DNA of 64,000 nucleotides, from positions 434,001 through 498,000 of the forward strand of contig PQWQ01000008.1 of the NCBI GenBank assembly GCA_002943765.1. Direction: 5' to 3'. Numbering within the stretch: position 1 is the stretch's first letter; each line of letters starts with the position of its first letter. Position numbers and translations under genes: made by a program. This document shows positions 49,540 to 61,437 of the stretch, piece by piece. Below the pieces are notes generated by a model. The model was not told where the DNA came from and made no database searches. It worked only from the letters and a program-made list of their open reading frames with translations. Source of the DNA: Psoroptes ovis (taxonomy: Eukaryota > Arthropoda > Arachnida > Sarcoptiformes > Psoroptidae).

Positions 49540-49620
49540 TTAGGTTGTCCGGAAAGTTCTGGCCGATTTTCATGAGCAACTCTATTCGATTAAGCGGAAT
49601 GAACTTTTAGGACAGCCTAA
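49540..49620 (+). mobile_element. Mariner-type MITE, main type, CG variant
   Basis: 81 bp, TTAGGTTGTCCGGAAAGTTC to AGGACAGCCTAA. The core CTCTATTCGATTAAG matches the copy at 24083. Confidence 0.94.
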
Positions 49621-50973
49621 TGAAAATCAACACGATCAGTGATCAAATACAATTGAATTGATGACTACTAGGACAATCAAACATTTTTCAAACAATAACA
49701 CTGAGTACACAATTATTTTCAATTGATTTTTACACTCATTAACTTGTGCACGTCTCACATTCATATTATTTATTTGAATTTTATTTCAATTTATTGAATT
49801 TCATTGAATCTTTGAATTATTTTCATTTTTATTTTCATTTTTGTTTTGTTTTGTTTTAGTTTCAAATCACATTTCTTCAAAATTTAATTTATTCATTTAT
49901 GTTTCATTGCTTTGATCTTTGAATTTAAACATCTCTAAATCTAAAAATAGCAGAAATAATAATTTGAAAATATATGTGGATGTTTGTATGCTTATCAAAT
50001 ACAAATGATACTTAATATATCCATGTTTCATTGAAACAATTGAAAATTTTATTTCATTTATTCTGTGTATGTTTATTACTATTGAATTATAAATTGATTC
50101 AATCTTTTTCAAAGACAATGTTTGCTTTAAACAAAGCAATGAAAAAGTGAAAAAAGTATTAATTATCATCGTCACCAGTGTCATCATTCATATTGTCAGT
50201 GTTTTTATTATTAATATCATCATTATCACCATTTTATGTGAATTTATGTGTCTTATAATCTGTGTATCTGAATATGCGTTTTTCGCAGACTTTTAGCAGA
50301 TTTCAAAATGATAAACGTGTGTCTTTCTTAAATAAAGCGATTATTATGAATTAAGACAATGCCGATTGATCAAAATTTCAATCGAAACAATGTGCCGAAA
50401 TTTTTCAACTCTTTGATACGAATTTTTAACCCTTTTATTCAGCCCTTGAAGTTCATCAAGTATTAACAATTTCTGGACCGTTATTTTCTCAATCAAACAT
50501 CGTTTCAATGTATTCAACATTAATTGATCGTTTGAAACTGTTTTGAACATCAACAATTTCAATGTTGATAATTGAAAAATTTATCACCATCAATGTGTGT
50601 GTGTCTGTGTGTTTGTCATTATTTAATTTAAAATTTAATTTATTGTCAAATTTTTATTATTTTCATTTTTGGTGACTAAGGTGTGAAATTGACATGAATT
50701 TTTTTTCCATTAAATAATTATAATTCAAACATTTTACTGATAGCACCTTGTCGTGGAAAAATAAGAAAATCATCACACACAAATACACGAAGAGATAACA
50801 ATGAATTTACAGTTAAAAATTAACAGTTATTTGTTAATACTGAGACTATTTGTGTTGAACAATCAATAAACAAACAATAATCTTACAAACAACAATAAAA
50901 AACAAAAGTGTCAACAACTAACAAACACATAAATGGCAACAATAATAAAAATTTGATATATTTTCCAGTTCTC
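49621..50973. other. No gene seen; AT-rich DNA
   Basis: No convincing coding region or mobile element. Short GT-rich run at about 50595-50612. Confidence 0.5.
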
Positions 50974-51080
50974 ATCAGTGATTGCCACAGTGATTCTCAA
51001 CCAATTTTCAGTGATTTTCAAGCGATTTTTCGGTGATTTTTCACTGAATTTCAATGATTTTCGCCAAGTGATTCTCAACC
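50974..51080 (+). repeat. Degenerate repeat of CAGTGATTCTCAACC-like words
   Basis: CAGTGATT-type words recur about every 10-25 bases. Full CAGTGATTCTCAACC occurs at about 50988-51002 and AGTGATTCTCAACC at about 51067-51080, both in the same orientation. The 15-mer equals the left terminus of the hAT-like MITE at 60820, but here the copies are not inverted. It lies upstream of the candidate exon at 51718. Confidence 0.5.
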
Positions 51081-51717
51081 GATTATTCAGTCTAATTTTT
51101 CTTGATTTTTATTTTTGTTATTTGTCAAACAATAACCTTGAATTGATTGAAATATATTTTTATGGAAAAAATATTGATTTTCTCGTGTATATTCAAAATA
51201 TTTTCCTTTGTTTTTATTATTATTATCATTTAAATTTCAATTTCAATCTCATTTCATTTCAATTTCTACTTCAAACGTGAATCAAATTTCAATCTATAAT
51301 TGATCGTTTTAATAGTGAATTGTTGTAGTGCTTCTATGTGAATATCGGAAATGAGATTGAAAATTACGAGTGATTCATCAATGATAATTTCAAATTTTTT
51401 TCCATAACTCTTTGAACACCATTATTAATTGTGAATTGGTTTTAGTGACTTTGATTTTTCAATTTTACTTGTGTTTTTAGTGTGTGCAAATCAGTGCAAA
51501 TCAATCTGCCATAACCAATCATCAAATATTGATTTTGTACTAAATTAATCAACTAATTGCACTCAAATTGATCGATTTGATCAGTGATCAGTATTAACGT
51601 TTAATAAGTGAATAGTTTGAATCGATTTCATCAAAGAATCACATCATCAAATTTTGAAGTTTGTTCATTTATGAAAAATCCATGAATTCAATTCATCTCA
51701 AAAATCAACAATTTCAG

Positions 51718-51773
51718 CTCAGCGAAAAAGAACAAATCAACAACAACGAACACAGCTAAATGAAGATTTTTTG
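51718..51773 (+). other. Candidate first coding exon (acceptor, ATG, donor), weak
   Basis: A TTTCAG acceptor ends at 51717. The following 56 bases hold CAACAACAACGAAC-type leader sequence and an ATG at 51760 that opens ATG AAG ATT TTT TG and meets a consensus donor GTGAGTA at 51774. Unspliced, the frame stops at once, so coding would need splicing. The N-terminus (Met-Lys-Ile-Phe) would suit a secreted or membrane protein. No downstream exon is recognised before 64000, so a gene here would have a very long first intron. Confidence 0.3.
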
Positions 51774-51825
51774 GTGAGTAGAATTTTTTCTTATTTCCTT
51801 TTTGGTGAATTTCAATTATCCATAT

Positions 51826-51865
51826 AATGTATGAGTCCAGAGCGCAGAATGTATGAGTCCAGAGC
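51826..51865. repeat. 22-bp tandem duplication
   Basis: AATGTATGAGTCCAGAGC occurs at 51826-51843 and 51848-51865, just after the candidate donor at 51774. Confidence 0.8.
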
Positions 51866-54800
51866 AAACATATATGTTTTCATATGAATTTGTTACACTT
51901 TTACACAATGAGAATTCACAACACATTTAAATTGTTTCATTGTTCAATTCAACATTGAAATCTATTGTAAGATTTACAATTTGAATTTTTCCAAATTTCA
52001 ATTTTGAACCAGAAACAAATGTTTTTTTCGATTTTTCTCGCACTTTTTTTCGCGGACAATTGACAATCATCATTCATTTCATATATATTCAATGGCACTT
52101 TATATGTGTAAGACACATGTGTTTTCAATTATAAAACACAAAGCCAAGAAACAATTTTTTTGAAATAATTTCAATGAAATTTCAATTGATTCATTGTTTC
52201 AAATGGACAATCACTGAAATTGTTGAAACAATTGTTTGTCATTTTGTGTTTCAATTCTTAGATTTACCAAATTCAAATGTTCAATTGACACATATGTGTG
52301 CTTCTTGGTTGTTTTTCAATGGTTAAAGCTCCTTGAAGCTTCAAGAAGGCTGTTGTTTTTCATTTGTCAAATGGCTTTGAAACGTCTCATTAATTTTTGA
52401 AATGAAATGATCATTTCTTCGAGTGTAACAATGTATTTTCTATGATTTAAAATATTGTTTTAAATTGAAGCAATTGTCACTTGTTAAATGAATGATTCAG
52501 CTTTGAAATTTTTCAAATCGAAAATTTTGAATGATACGAACGGTTTTGTTGCAGATTCTACCACTCGAATGGTCAAAATTTCTCGCCAAAATCGACTTTT
52601 GATTAAATAATCGATCGATGTTTGATCAGTGTTCTCACCTGTCAGTGTTTGTATTTATCTCTGTCTTACGAGCATTTTGGATCACATTTTTTCCAAAATT
52701 ATTAAAATCATCTTAGATCATAACTCAATATTTTCATAACTTAATATTTTCAATTATTTTTTGCTTGCAAAAAACAATAAAAAATGAACAAAAAATTAAA
52801 AACAATGTTATCATTACAAATCGAAAAAAAAATTTCAATCATTATTATTGATTATTATACAAGAAAAACAAAAACATTTTAAATCTTCTTAAATTGTATT
52901 TATCATCGAATACATTGAAAATATATTAAAATGCATTGAAAACACATCATAATGCATCATTGATACATGGAATTATGATCAGAAAAAATACATCAAAAAT
53001 ATTTAATATTGAAACATAATTATGAATGTGCGTGTGTGTTTGTGTTTGTAAGTGAATGTAAACATTTATCAAATCTCCTGTATCAAATCTTATGTGTTTT
53101 TCAATAATAAAAAAATATTAAATTAATAATTTGATATGAAAAACATAAAACAAAAATCTTTGAAAACAAATCTTTCAATAAATTATTGAAATGTAAATAA
53201 TAAAATGAAAATAATAATAATCATAACTTAACTATATGAATATCGATTGATTGTGTAGTAACTAATATTGTAATAATAACTATGTATGTTTAATATCGAT
53301 ATGACTATTAAATACTAGTGATATCGATACATATTGATTATGTAACAATGATATTTTTCGTTTATTTTCCATGATTTTCTTTGAACATATCTTGAATTTA
53401 ATTCAAATAAAAATTTGAAAATTACTTCGTTGTTCATATATGGCTGCTGTTATGTTGTTCATGTATATATTAACTGAAGCTTAACAGATTTATAATATTT
53501 GCCACTTGTTAAATGATTTTTAAATATTTTAATGATGATTTGTTGAATATATTTTATGATATTGTAGCTATAAAATATCTGTGATGCATGTAAATAATGT
53601 GTTGGAAGTGTTTATGATTGAAATTTTTTCCAAATTTCTATGGAATAAAATGTATTCAAAGGATTTAATTGTTTTTTTCTGTTGTTCGGTTTTACCCTAT
53701 TGATCGATCATTAAACAAATAAATGAATGATCATTAAACACATTTGATAATAATTTAAATACATTCAAATATGTGATTTGTGTTGTGTGTATTTGAAAAC
53801 CTATTCAAAAACACATTTGAAAACCCATTCAAATACCTTTGAATATTGAATTTCTGATTGAATAACTAAAACAAAGCCAACCAAAAACAAATAATCAAAA
53901 GAAAACCAGTCAAAGATAAGAGAAATCCTTATTATTATCAGTATTATTCTCTTCATTATTAGTGTTATTCCCATCATTTGTTTGTATCAAAATTATTTAT
54001 GATGAAATAAAATTGAAAAAATTTAAATTTTTTCAAATATAAAACCAATTCTTTATTTATTTATTTATTCATTCAGTCCTTTCATTCATTCACATTCATT
54101 CACTTCTCCACAATAACCATATCATTTCGAAAGGGTAATTCAAAGGGTAATAATATCCCGAAGACAAAGCTAGAGATGGAAGAAAAGGAGAGAAAATTCC
54201 ACTGGCATTATTATGTGGCCATTCTATTGCCATTATCACCATTTATTATTATCATTATGACCATTTATATGATCATCATCGGTCACAAACAAACAAAAAC
54301 CATTATCAAATGATGTTATATCATTGTTTGGTTTGGTTTGGTCGATGATGATGCTGATGCTGATGATAATAATGGTAATAATGATAATGATTTCAATAAT
54401 AAAAAAACATGTGCACACATACCATATGCATGGCCTGAAAGCTTGAAAACCAAATAAATATTTGACAGCCAACAACAACTGAACAGATAATGGCTGAACA
54501 AAAAATAATTTCAAATAAAACAATTTTAAAAATTCAAACTTAAAGTTTGAAATCCTTGAATAATAATAATGATGATAAAATAAAAACAAATAAATAAAAG
54601 AAAATCAAAAACACAAATAACCCTTTGAATTTGTTGAATAACCCTTTGATATTTCATTGATTTTTATTGTTATTTTGTTTATTTGTTTTTGTTGAAATTT
54701 GTTTTGTCGAAATTTACTTGAAGAAATGATAATAATGAATTTTAAACAAATTTAAATTTTCGAATCATAATTTGTCAATGATTTTTGTTTGTTCTATTAT

Positions 54801-56133
54801 TATTCTAATATTATGAGTGCTTTTATGTGTCTGGTAGTATAATAATAATAATCATCATCATTGAAATTCAATATGAATCTGAATTCATTGACTTCTGTAA
54901 TAATATTTGCGCACAATATTGTATTTGGCAAAATTGAAATCGTAAAAATTTGAATTTCTTTGTTATACAAAACCGAAATTTGAATTTTGAAATTTTCTCC
55001 TTAGAAAATTCAAATTATTCTTCATCAAGAATTTTAATTATTGTTCTTCATTAAGAATAATAAGAATATTCTCCTATTCTTAGCCTGTAATCATTACAGT
55101 ATTAATGATAATTGTGACAATAATAATAATAATAATGCTTTAAAATTCTTATTGTTGTCAACGAACTATGATAATAATGCTGATGATGGCTTATTCAGCA
55201 ACTGCAGCAGCAGCAGGAGCAGATTCGGCTTTTAGGCAAGAATTTAGAATAATAAAAATTGAAAAAAAAAATGATGATGATGATAATGATAATGATACTA
55301 ATAATGATAATTAATGCATAGCTTCAAATGATGATAATAATAATGATGATCATCATCATTATTATTTTCAAATTAAAAACAATTAAAATTTATGAACAAC
55401 AATGCGAATGTGAAGCAAAAAATTTTCACTGTAAACAATTAAATTTAATTCAACATTAAAATTCTGCTAAATTCATTTGTATTCGAATATATGAATTCAT
55501 TCATTTGCCGATCTAAATTTAGAATATATCTCTCAAACACAATCAAATACAATTGAACAATTGAATTGTTTCGGTTTTTTTTTCATTTCAGTAGTTTCCA
55601 TCATTTCTCAATGTTTTTTCCGTTAAATTCATTTATTCATCCATTTGCGACAGGCAAAAATTACAATTTTACAATGGATATATTTGAATAACTATCTATG
55701 AATGAATATCTGTAAATGTTTATGAATGTTTTATTTGTATGAATTTGCATGAAATCGAAATAATATCTTTTGCAGAAAAACAGAAGGAAAAAACCAGCGA
55801 AATGTTGATTGTAAATGATGTGTCATTGATATTCATTATTATTGTTTTGTTCTAAATTTTTATTTTTCAAAGAAATAATTTTAGAAACAATACGATAAAA
55901 ACGATCAACGATCAAATTGTAATTATAATTCATTTTAAATCTTGAATAAATATAAAATGTGAACAATTGAAAATTGTAACAAAAGAATTTTATTTTTGTT
56001 TTTGGTGTATTTTATATTCGGTTTTGTGTGTTTTGATTTGCATTCGTATTCGTATTTCTATTCTTGAATTTTGTTTTTGTTTTTCTCGATGTGTCTTGTT
56101 TGATCATAATCAAATGGTGGAAAATTGTTTTTA
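51866..56133. other. No gene seen; AT-rich DNA
   Basis: Possible intronic sequence if the exon at 51718-51773 is real. Acceptor-like TTTTGCAG occurs near 55771-55776, without a recognisable coding exon after it. A 117-codon reverse frame at 54236-54589 is low complexity. Confidence 0.45.
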
Positions 56134-56153
56134 TTTTTTTTTTTTTTTTTTTT
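56134..56153. repeat. Poly(T) run
   Basis: 20 consecutive T, ending 7 bases before the perfect palindrome that follows. Confidence 0.8.
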
Positions 56154-56160
56154 GTAATCA

Positions 56161-56199
56161 AATATACGAATCAATGTGCAGCACATTGATTCGTATATT
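56161..56199. repeat. 39-nt perfect palindrome (19-bp arms, one-base centre)
   Basis: The left arm begins AATATACGAATCAATGTGC at 56161 and the right arm is its exact reverse complement, ending at 56199 around a central A at 56180. No mismatch is seen. AGCCGAATA follows twice (about 56208 and 56225). It could form a cruciform or a hairpin. Overlapping frames on both strands share residues only because of this symmetry. Confidence 0.9.
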
Positions 56200-56572
56200 G
56201 TTTTCGAGCCGAATAACGAACACAAGCCGAATATGGTAAACACACATATTTGAAATTTAATTCTCTGTTTGAAATGAAGAATGATTTTCAAACAATCAAA
56301 AGAATTTCCGACTCTTTTTTCATTTCAAACAATTCAATCAAACATATTTGAATAAAAGAAAAAAAAACAATCAAACTATAGATTCGTTTCGATAGATTTT
56401 GTGAATTGAAAATTTCATTGTTTGTTTTCGTACACAACAAAATGTCTATTGTGATAGAGGCCTTCCAATCATTTGTTGCTGAAATCGATGTGCAATACAA
56501 TTGAATAATTCGTTTATTTATTTTTTTCAATTCGTTTTTTTGTGATGACATTAAATTTAGAAGGAAATTTTC

Positions 56573-56595
56573 AAAAAAAAAAAAAAAAAAAAAAA
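56573..56595. repeat. Poly(A) run
   Basis: 23 consecutive A, about 85 bp upstream of the diverged MITE at 56679. Confidence 0.8.
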
Positions 56596-56678
56596 TTCTG
56601 TAAAATTCTGAGAAATATCCCGAAAAAAAATCATTTAGAACAATTAAAATAATTTAAGAATATTATAATGCTTATTTT

Positions 56679-56760
56679 ATCGGCTGTCCGAAAAGTTTTC
56701 CACACTTTTAATGAGCATTTACAACCGTTCAATGCTGAAGAACTTTTCGGACAACTTGAA
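56679..56760 (+). mobile_element. Mariner-type MITE, diverged
   Basis: About 82 bp with ends CGGCTGTCCGAAAAGTTTT and GAACTTTTCGGACAACTTG; the interior (AATGAGCATTTACAACC) is only loosely like the main type. Confidence 0.8.
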
Positions 56761-57976
56761 ATATTTTGCATTCACAAAAAGATAATGCATAATTCTTGAA
56801 TTTTAAACGATTTTTTTTCACTGAATTTCGACTAAATAATGATTTTTTTTTGTGTGTGTGATTATAATTTCTTCTCAAAAAAATAATTCAAATTGAAAGC
56901 CATAATCATATCATAAGTGATTTGAACATTGAAAGTTTTGTATTGTTGTTATTGTGCATTGTTGTTGTTATAATTGTATGTTGACATACCACAAACACAA
57001 TACAAATGTAATGAATATGGAATGAATTTGAATGAATAGAAAAAAAATGCAAAACATGCAATTTTACATTTTAATAATGTATATTTCATTAGTGTTTTGC
57101 ATCATTGAAATTTGAAAATTTCAAAAAAACAAAAAATCCACAGAAATTGTCTTGAAATTCTATGAAGAATTCATTCATTCATTTTCCACAGAATTTGTGT
57201 AATGTCTTCCATTTTATGGCCAAATTCATAGATACATTCTATTTCATTCTCCAACCATCGACAGCCAACAATTGTTTTGTATTATTCTATTATTGTTGGC
57301 TTTTTTTTTCGTTGTTGTTGTTGTCATTTTGCCATTTGCCAATTGTTGTTTTGTATAATTGTTTTATTCTGTGATTGTTCATTCATTCATTTATTTTTGA
57401 ATAAAAATGAATTATTTTGAATTCGAATGAATTCAAATCAGAATAAAAAAATCTAAATAAATGATATTCAGATACAAACAAACGAACGGAAATAATAATT
57501 AAATTTAAATTGTTTGCACAGTTATCAGTGAAAATCATAGATTTTAATGAAAGAAATTGAAGAATTAAATCAAAGAATCTGAATTTCAAATTCAATTCTG
57601 CTGAATTTCTTTGAAGAAAATCGAAAGAATCGCAAGAGATTCGTTAATTTTCGTGAACAGAATCATTGTGAATCGACAAAATTCATTAATTGTTTTGATG
57701 AGAGAGCCAAGATGGAAAGAGAATATTGAAGAACTGAAGAGAAAATTGCCTGGTTATGAATTATACCAATTTTCACACTTGTTGCACATTTTATCATCCA
57801 GATGGGATTAGTTTTATGGTTTCTTTGTGGCTATTTGATTGTTTTTTGGTGAATTGAAAATCTCGTTCAAATCTGAATGTGATCATCTGGCTGGTTAAAT
57901 TCATTTCATGGTTTCTTCTTTATGTAATCAAACGCATTGAATGCTTCAAACGCTTCAAATGCATATGTCAAACATC
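56761..57976. other. No confirmed gene; AT-rich DNA
   Basis: A 66-codon frame at 57611-57811 contains a charged, less biased stretch (EPRWKENIEELKRKLPGYEL) but no recognised family, acceptor or donor. It is left as unproven. Confidence 0.45.
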
Positions 57977-58372
57977 TGTGACGCGACAAATCAAATTCGA
58001 AATTAATTTTGGTCAAAATATCGCAACTTCGAAAGCTCAGAAACGACGTAGTTAGATTTCCTGGGTTCAGAAATAAGAAATTAAGATTTTTAGTAGTAGA
58101 CTATGCCACTACTTGCGTTGTTCTATGACCTTAAATTTAAATTCTATTTTCGCTTTCATGAACATATAAAAACACACCCATTCTAAGACAAAAAGGGGGG
58201 GCTACACAATCATTTCGACATTCGACCTCCGATCACACAAGACACAATTAAATATTTGTATTTTCGATTATCCTTTTCGTTTGTGTTTAATCAATAAATA
58301 TCTTAATTATAAAATTCGTTCGTTAATTAATCATCTTCGATAGCAATACTAGAAAGTATCGCAAATCTGGTG
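57977..58372 (+). repeat. Possible solo LTR or promoter-like patch
   Basis: A less AT-rich patch beginning TGTGACGCGAC. It holds a TATA-like CATATAAAAACA at 58165-58176, a G7 run at about 58195-58201, and a polyadenylation-type CAATAAATA at 58291-58299, in the order expected of a U3-R-U5 unit. TGGTGCACAAAG follows at about 58369-58380, where a primer site could lie. No second copy is present, no clear target duplication was found and the right end cannot be fixed. Confidence 0.3.
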
Positions 58373-58417
58373 CACAAAGTATTTGGCTCTGTTGATAATA
58401 GTAAAGCAATGTTTCCG

Positions 58418-58472
58418 AAAAGCCATTCGTCACTTTACATACATTAAAACGGTGGTTTAAAAAGCCATTCGT
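58418..58472. repeat. Direct repeat AAAAGCCATTCGT, period 42
   Basis: AAAAGCCATTCGT occurs at 58418-58430 and 58460-58472; similar CTTTACA-ACAT words follow each copy, so the duplicated unit is longer than the exact match. Confidence 0.75.
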
Positions 58473-59071
58473 TTCTTTACAAACATCCACTTATGGCTTG
58501 AAGATTTCCTTTTACAAAAGTATTTTTGGTTTAATGTTTCTTTGATTATTTTCAGATTTTTATGAATCAACAGATGTTTGATTGATGTATGATTGTATGA
58601 GGATTCAAATAACATTGAATCATTGACTTTGAACTTTTGTTTTCTGGCTTTGTTTTTGTTTTAATTGTTCAATTGTCATTTGCAAATGGTTACATTCGAA
58701 CAAAACAGCAGAATATCTGGAATATATTCACAATAACAAGGAGATACAACTTGACAACTTTGACCTTTTGGTTCATGATTTCAAAAAAACAAAACGAAGT
58801 AAAATGAAAACGAAATGATGATGGTTTCTTAATGGCTTCAATGAAATGATTCTTGAATGATTTTTGAATGGTCCTCAATCAGAAATAAAACAAATAAAAT
58901 GCTCAACTCATATGACGAACATGACAATTTATGACAAATTCATTGATTAGTTTTTGTCGACCAAAAAACAAAAACTTTCATAAACTCTTGAAGATGTTTG
59001 TTTGTTTGTTTGAAAATGTCTTTTTCAAATTATTATTGGGTGATTATCATCTTCAAATCATCTGTTTTATA

Positions 59072-59151
59072 TTGATTTGTCCGAAAAGTTCTGGCTAATT
59101 TTAATGAGCAACTCTATTGATTAAGCGGGATGAACTTTTCGGACAACCTAA
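59072..59151 (+). mobile_element. Mariner-type MITE, main type
   Basis: 80 bp, flanked by TA at 59070-59071 and 59152-59153; the left end reads TTGATTTGTCCGAAAAGTTC and the core CTCTATTGATTAAG. Confidence 0.94.
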
Positions 59152-59153
59152 TA

Positions 59154-60819
59154 GCAGCAAATCAGCCAGTGTCTCTCGGAGATTGCAGCTACAAAGCTAC
59201 GAAATTACAAAATATCAATCGATTCACTAAATACGCATCAATTCAATCAATAATTTCGGATGAATTAACAAGTTTTCTCTTCGTAATTCCTTTTGCATAA
59301 TCATCGATCAGATGATCGATTCCACATTCCACATCGTCGTCATCAATTGAATATATCATTCATCATTCATTTTCACCATTGAAATCATGACTTGAATTAT
59401 TCAAATCGATTTTGTAGGAATTCATTGAATATCTGTTTCGTCATTTGATTATTGATGAATGTTTGAAAACATCGATCGATCAATGAATGAATGAATGTAT
59501 GAAAATAATTTATTGACTCAATGAATGATAAATAATTATTACACCTTGTATGATTATTACAATAATAATAATTATTATATATGATTGATAAATTATTGAT
59601 GATGATGTCGATGATGCGAATGATGGTGGTGGTAATGATAATTAATTAATTTATTATAATTAATTTCAAATGAATTTTTGATTAAATGAATGAATTATTA
59701 ACAATTACTACCAGTACTAAAATGAAAAACAATTGAAATTTGTAATTAACAATCGGAATTTGAAGTAATAATGATGATAATGATAATTATAATGATTAGT
59801 CAATTGATTCGGAGTCAATTGATTAGTCACTTGATTTTCGAATGAATTGATTTCAATTTAATTCATTATAATTGATTGAAATCAAATTGTGATTTGAAAT
59901 ATTTGTGATTATAATAATAATAGTACGATTGATGATGATAATACAAAGCATCCGAAGGTATTATGACGTTAATCATACATTTTTTTGGTAAAATTTAATT
60001 GTTTGATTTCTTAGATTTTTTTTGTGTTTTGTTTTCTTATTCTAAGGTATAGCCTTTGAAATTATTGTGTGGTTTTTTTTTATTTTTTGAATAATTCAAA
60101 TTCATATTCTTTTAATTGATCGAGTGTAGGATAGCTTGCAAAATTATCATCTTTAATTATCTTCTGTTAATATTGATTGCGTTCATTTTCAGCTAAATTT
60201 GACAATTTGATGCAATAAATTACTCCGGTAAACCGGCGAATTGAATTCCCAAACTCTATGACAGTAAAAATCTATGACATTTGAAAATCAAGACCCTTTG
60301 AAACCTTCAAAACTTTTGAAATTCTGCTCAAAACAATCAATCAAATCAGAATTTTTATAAATAAAAAATGACCAAAAAAAGTCAATCCAGGATTTTTGAA
60401 AAAGTCAAACAAATTCAAACTTGATTCAAAAATGTAAATTAGCCACAATACAATCCAATACAATAACCATCGAAAAAGGGCAAGTTTATTCAATTGTTTT
60501 CAAATCAAAAACAAAAATTCAAAATTTACATAAACCACCTTAACAAACAACAAAACAACGAAACAAAACAATACAATTACCTGTTGTTGAATGCCCAAAC
60601 GAAAATCCGCATACAAACACGCAAATTGCCAAAATATTTGCGGTTTTAGTCCTTTGTTTCTTCGATGAGCTTCGATCTCACCTTGCTGCGTAGGTGTTGA
60701 TGCTCAACAACAATGCTCAACGATGATGATCGAATCAATTGTTCTTCGCCAACCTTTGAAATCATACCTTTTTATTCAATTGTTTTCCATTCCATAATCA
60801 TTGTTATTCGTTAATAATT
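59154..60819. other. No gene seen; AT-rich DNA
   Basis: Low-complexity sequence with GAAT and ATT words and a short palindrome CCGGTAAACCGG near 60226. No coding region recognised. Confidence 0.5.
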
Positions 60820-60999
60820 CAGTGATTCTCAACCTTTTGTTGTGGCACACTGAAAAAAATTATAGCCTTTATTCCCATAAATTTATGCAGCCCATCAAGT
60901 AAAGGAATGAGTTGAGAGGTCCCGAATTTGGCGGCACAATTTTTTGAAATTCGGTGGAACACTAACCCTGCCGCGGAAAACACTGGTTGAGAATCACTA
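60820..60999. mobile_element. hAT-like MITE
   Basis: About 180 bp bounded by CAGTGATTCTCAACC and GGTTGAGAATCACT, a perfect 14-bp inverted repeat with the end style of hAT (Zaphod/Tip100-like) transposons. Inner sequence such as TTGTGGCACACTG and GGCGGCACAA also recalls hAT subterminal regions. No coding capacity. The 8-bp flanks do not match clearly, so the target duplication is lost or the right end is off by a base or two. Confidence 0.8.
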
Positions 61000-61355
61000 A
61001 AGGTTATAATATCAATTATTACAAACCAAATCTTTACAAAATTTAAATTTTTTGGACAATTACAATCCTTATGATAATAATAACAAGTTGTAAAAATTCA
61101 AAGCAATCATAGTGCCGAATCAATTGTTTGTGCCACACACACACTTACTCATGCATTGTGTGAAATTGATGCTCAATGAATTCATACAAATGATTTGAAT
61201 GATGATGAATTGTTGCTTCATAACAATGAGCAAGCTGGGAGCAGCTTATGCATCCTTGATTGTGGTCGATTTCAATTGTATTCAATTGTATTGTGTTTGA
61301 CTCAATTGTTGTATTGTATCTAATGGCCATTGTTTTCCATTGATTATTTATTCTA

Positions 61356-61435
61356 TTAGCTTGTCCGAAAAGTTCATTCCGCTTAATCAATAGAGTTGCT
61401 CATGAAAATCGGCCAGAACTTTACAGACAACCTAA
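61356..61435 (-). mobile_element. Mariner-type MITE, main type
   Basis: 80 bp in reverse orientation, flanked by TA at 61354-61355 and 61436-61437; one changed end base (TTAGCTTG). Confidence 0.94.
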
Positions 61436-61437
61436 TA

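Noticed and set aside
50978..51280. 100-codon frame over the CAGTGATT repeat
   Set aside because: The frame is driven by the repeat and by TTT/ATT-rich DNA, with no recognisable protein features.
55967..56291. Overlapping frames on opposite strands sharing an IYESM-CTLIRI motif
   Set aside because: The shared residues are produced by the perfect palindrome at 56161-56199 read on both strands.
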